A DNA stretch of 64,000 bases, from assembly GCF_900103455.1 (NCBI RefSeq), contig NZ_FNHI01000004.1:186001-250000 (forward strand), written 5' to 3'. This document shows positions 61,632 through 64,000 of the stretch, piece after piece (positions within the stretch are counted from its first letter, which is position 1; each line of letters opens with the position of its first letter). Position numbers and translations under genes: made by a program. Source of the DNA: Streptomyces wuyuanensis (lineage in GTDB: Bacteria; Actinomycetota; Actinomycetes; Streptomycetales; Streptomycetaceae). The notes below the pieces were generated by a model. It saw only the letters and a list, made by a program, of their open reading frames with translations. It was not told where the DNA came from and searched no databases.

Positions 61632-63092
61632 TCAGACCGTCAGCGAACGGTCCGTCGGGCGGATCGGCGCGGGCAGTTCGCTGGTGCCCGTGAGGTAGCG
61701 GTCCACCCCGCGCGCCGCGGAACGGCCCTCGGCGATGGCCCAGACGATCAGCGACTGGCCGCGGCCCGCGTCGCCGGCGACGTAGACGCCGTCGACGTTG
61801 GTGGCGAAGTCCGCGTCGCGGGCGATGTTGCCGCGCTCGTCCAGCGCCAGGCCGAACTGGGAGACCAGGCCGTTCTCGACGTCGGTGCCGGTGAAGCCCA
61901 TGGCGAGGGTGACCAGCTGGGCCGGGATCACGCGCTCGGTGCCCGGCTTCTGCGTCAGCTTGCCGTCGACGAACTCGACCTCGACGAGGTGGAGGGACTG
62001 GACGTTGCCGTCCGCGTCGCCCTCGAAGTGGGTGGTGGAGACGGAGTAGACCCGCTCACCGCCCTCCTCGTGCGCCGACGTCACCTTGTAGAGCATCGGG
62101 AACGTCGGCCAGGGCTGGCCGGCGCTGCGCTCCTCGCCGGGCCGGGGCATGATCTCCAGCTGGGTCACGGAGGCCGCGCCCTGGCGGTGGGCCGTGCCGA
62201 CGCAGTCGGCGCCGGTGTCGCCGCCGCCGATGACGACGACGTGCTTGCCCTCGGCGGTGATCGGCGGGGACACGAAGTCGCCCTCGACGACCTTGTTGGA
62301 GAGCGGCAGGTACTCCATCGCCTGGTGGATGCCGTTCAGTTCGCGGCCCGGCACCGGCAGGTCGCGCGCGGTCGTGGCACCGGCGGCGATGACGACCGCG
62401 TCGAACCGCTTGCGCAGGTCCGTCGCCGTGAGGTCGCGGCCGATCTCGATGCCCGTACGGAACTTGGTGCCCTCCGCGCGCATCTGCTCGATGCGGCGGT
62501 TGACGTGCCGCTTCTCCATCTTGAACTCGGGGATGCCGTAGCGGAGGAGCCCGCCGATGCGGTCGGCGCGCTCGTAGACGACCACGGTGTGGCCGGCCCG
62601 CGTCAGCTGCTGGGCGGCGGCGAGGCCCGCCGGCCCCGAGCCGATGACCGCGGCGGTCTTGCCGGACAGCCGCTCCGGCGGCTGCGGCTTGACGTCACCC
62701 GTGTCCCACGCCTTGTCGATGATCGAGACCTCGACGTTCTTGATGGTGACGGCGGGCTGGCTGATGCCGAGGACGCACGCCGACTCGCACGGGGCGGGGC
62801 ACAGGCGGCCGGTGAACTCCGGGAAGTTGTTCGTGGCGTGCAGCCGCTCGCTGGCCGCCTGCCAGTTCTCGCGGTAGGCGTAGTCGTTCCACTCGGGGAT
62901 GAGGTTCCCGAGCGGACAGCCGTTGTGGCAGAACGGGATGCCGCAGTCCATGCAGCGCCCGGCCTGCTTGCTGATGATCGGCAGCAGGGAGCCGGGGACG
63001 TAGACCTCGTTCCAGTCCTTGACGCGCTCGGCGACGGGGCGGGTCTCGGCGACCTCGCGCCCGGTGGTCAGGAAGCCCTTGGGGTCAGCCAT
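61632..63092 (-). CDS. gltD: glutamate synthase (NADPH) small subunit
   Basis: 486 residues. N-terminal Cys clusters for the iron-sulfur centres (GRCMDCGIPFCHNGCPLGN and LCPAPCESACVLG), FAD motif VIGSGPAGLAAAQQL, NADPH motif VVIGGGDTGADCVG, and C-terminal AGDAGRGQSLIVWAIAEGR. Transfers electrons from NADPH to GltB for glutamate formation from glutamine and 2-oxoglutarate. Its ATG lies within the gltB stop region (8-bp overlap), so translation is coupled. Confidence 0.97.
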   Translation of the reverse strand: MADPKGFLTTGREVAETRPVAERVKDWNEVYVPGSLLPIISKQAGRCMDCGIPFCHNGCPLGNLIPEWNDYAYRENWQAASERLHATNNFPEFTGRLCPAPCESACVLGISQPAVTIKNVEVSIIDKAWDTGDVKPQPPERLSGKTAAVIGSGPAGLAAAQQLTRAGHTVVVYERADRIGGLLRYGIPEFKMEKRHVNRRIEQMRAEGTKFRTGIEIGRDLTATDLRKRFDAVVIAAGATTARDLPVPGRELNGIHQAMEYLPLSNKVVEGDFVSPPITAEGKHVVVIGGGDTGADCVGTAHRQGAASVTQLEIMPRPGEERSAGQPWPTFPMLYKVTSAHEEGGERVYSVSTTHFEGDADGNVQSLHLVEVEFVDGKLTQKPGTERVIPAQLVTLAMGFTGTDVENGLVSQFGLALDERGNIARDADFATNVDGVYVAGDAGRGQSLIVWAIAEGRSAARGVDRYLTGTSELPAPIRPTDRSLTV

Positions 63093-64000
63093 TGGTCGCC
63101 GCCTCCATCATCTTCTCGGTGGTCTCCCGCTCGGAGAGACCGGCGAGCTCAGCGGCGTCCTTGGCGGCGAGCACGGCCTTGTACGTGGTCGGGATGATCT
63201 TGCTGAACCGGTCCGCGGCGGCGGGCCAGTCGGCGAGGAGCTTCTCGGCCACCGTGGAACCCGTCTCCTCGTGGTGGCGGCGCACGACGTCGTGCAGCCA
63301 CTCCTTGTCGGTGTCGCTCGGGATCTCGACGGCGTTCGCGTTGCCGGCGTTGACGTTGTCCCGGTCGAGGTCGATGACGTACGCGACACCGCCGGACATG
63401 CCGGCCGCGAAGTTGCGTCCCGTCTCGCCGAGGACGACGGCGTGGCCGCCGGTCATGTACTCGCAGCCGTGGTCGCCCACGCCCTCGGAGACCACCAGCG
63501 CCCCGGAGTTGCGGACGCAGAAGCGCTCGCCGGTGCGGCCGCGCAGGAACAGCTCGCCGCCGGTGGCGCCGTAGGCGATGGTGTTGCCCGCGATGGTCGA
63601 GTACTCGGCGAGGTGGTCGGCGCCGCGGTCGGGGCGGACCACGACCCGGCCGCCGGAGAGGCCCTTGCCGACGTAGTCGTTGGCGTCGCCCTCCAGGCGC
63701 AGCGTGACGCCGCGCGGCAGGAAGGCGCCGAAGGACTGGCCGGCGGAGCCGGTGAAGGTGATGTCGATGGTGTCGTCGGGCAGGCCCGCACCGCCGAACT
63801 TCTTGGTCACCTCGTGGCCGAGCATCGTGCCGACGGTCCGGTTGATGTTCCGGATCGCGACCTGGGCGCGGACCGGCTGCGCCTCCTCGGCGGTGGCCGC
63901 GGCCAGCGCGTCAGCGGACAGCTTGATCAGCTCGTTGTCCAGGGCCTTCTCCAGGCCGTGGTCCTGCTCGACCAGCTGGTGGCGGACGGCGCCCTCGGGC
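63085..64000 (-). CDS. gltB: glutamate synthase large subunit, C-terminal part (continues beyond window)
   Basis: About 304 visible residues of the C terminus; the frame stays open to the right edge. This is the GXGXG structural domain: FTGSAGQSFGAFLPRGVTLRL, NDYVGKGLSGGRVVV, GNTIAYGATGGELFLRGR, RNSGALVVSEGVGDHGCEYM and AHEVTKK-like linker sequences, ending in EKMMEAATNG. The catalytic glutaminase and FMN domains lie outside. Overlaps gltD by 8 bp in a gltBD operon. Confidence 0.95.
   Translation of the reverse strand, partial: PEGAVRHQLVEQDHGLEKALDNELIKLSADALAAATAEEAQPVRAQVAIRNINRTVGTMLGHEVTKKFGGAGLPDDTIDITFTGSAGQSFGAFLPRGVTLRLEGDANDYVGKGLSGGRVVVRPDRGADHLAEYSTIAGNTIAYGATGGELFLRGRTGERFCVRNSGALVVSEGVGDHGCEYMTGGHAVVLGETGRNFAAGMSGGVAYVIDLDRDNVNAGNANAVEIPSDTDKEWLHDVVRRHHEETGSTVAEKLLADWPAAADRFSKIIPTTYKAVLAAKDAAELAGLSERETTEKMMEAATNG

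Overview
The window comes from a very GC-rich actinobacterium and almost certainly a Streptomyces or close relative. Third codon positions are overwhelmingly G or C, GTG starts and 4-bp GTGA/ATGA overlaps are common, and the gene set (polA, a five-gene liv operon, an ANTAR regulator, pyk, pepN, an RNase Sa homologue, gltBD) is typical of the Streptomyces chromosome core. No rRNA, CRISPR array, insertion sequence, integrase or phage gene was seen. One tRNA (Leu, CAA) is present.

Layout. 1-16.0 kb: a gene tail, hrpB, a porin-PorA/DUF3068 gene with a 45-residue membrane micro-gene, a secreted lytic transglycosylase, a DUF4184 membrane protein, polA, divergent to it an FdhF/YdeP molybdenum oxidoreductase with a hotdog thioesterase, a secreted Xaa-Pro peptidase, and two unknown envelope proteins. 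16-22.2 kb: a complete high-affinity branched-chain amino acid ABC importer (livK-H-M-G-F), with a hairpin after livK and a strong terminator after livF. 22.3-27.7 kb: a PdtaR-type ANTAR response regulator, tRNA-Leu(CAA) with its terminator, a LAGLIDADG-like protein, two paralogous charged proteins, pyruvate kinase and a SIMPL protein. 27.8-42.8 kb: mixed metabolism and secretion, with a Tat-exported 5'-nucleotidase, an amino-acid decarboxylase/N-hydroxylase pair, aminopeptidase N, chorismate mutase, an AraC regulator, a GH35 beta-galactosidase, a secreted trypsin, a zinc peptidase-like protein, an ankyrin/HEAT protein and a secreted guanyl-specific RNase.

43.1-55.7 kb is the most distinctive part. 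It is a catabolic block whose gene content, order and orientation recall the KstR2 regulon of Mycobacterium tuberculosis (Rv3548c to Rv3564), which degrades the last two steroid rings (HIP-CoA). The order is two SDRs on the minus strand, then divergent echA20-ipdA-ipdB-ipdC. After an interrupting DEAD-box helicase and cold-shock gene come fadA6, kstR2 and ipdF on the minus strand, then divergent fadE30/fadE33-like acyl-CoA dehydrogenases. The two divergent promoter regions carry nearly the same operator (CCTAACAA..GTTTGGT), close to the published KstR2 box. No upstream steroid genes (kstD, hsa, kshAB) and no fadD3 ligase are visible, so the natural substrate is open.

55.7-64 kb: a tandem pair of DUF4139/MuiA-like proteins, a PNPOx-fold protein behind a perfect 29-bp palindrome, a von Willebrand A protein, and gltD-gltB (glutamate synthase; gltB runs off the right edge).
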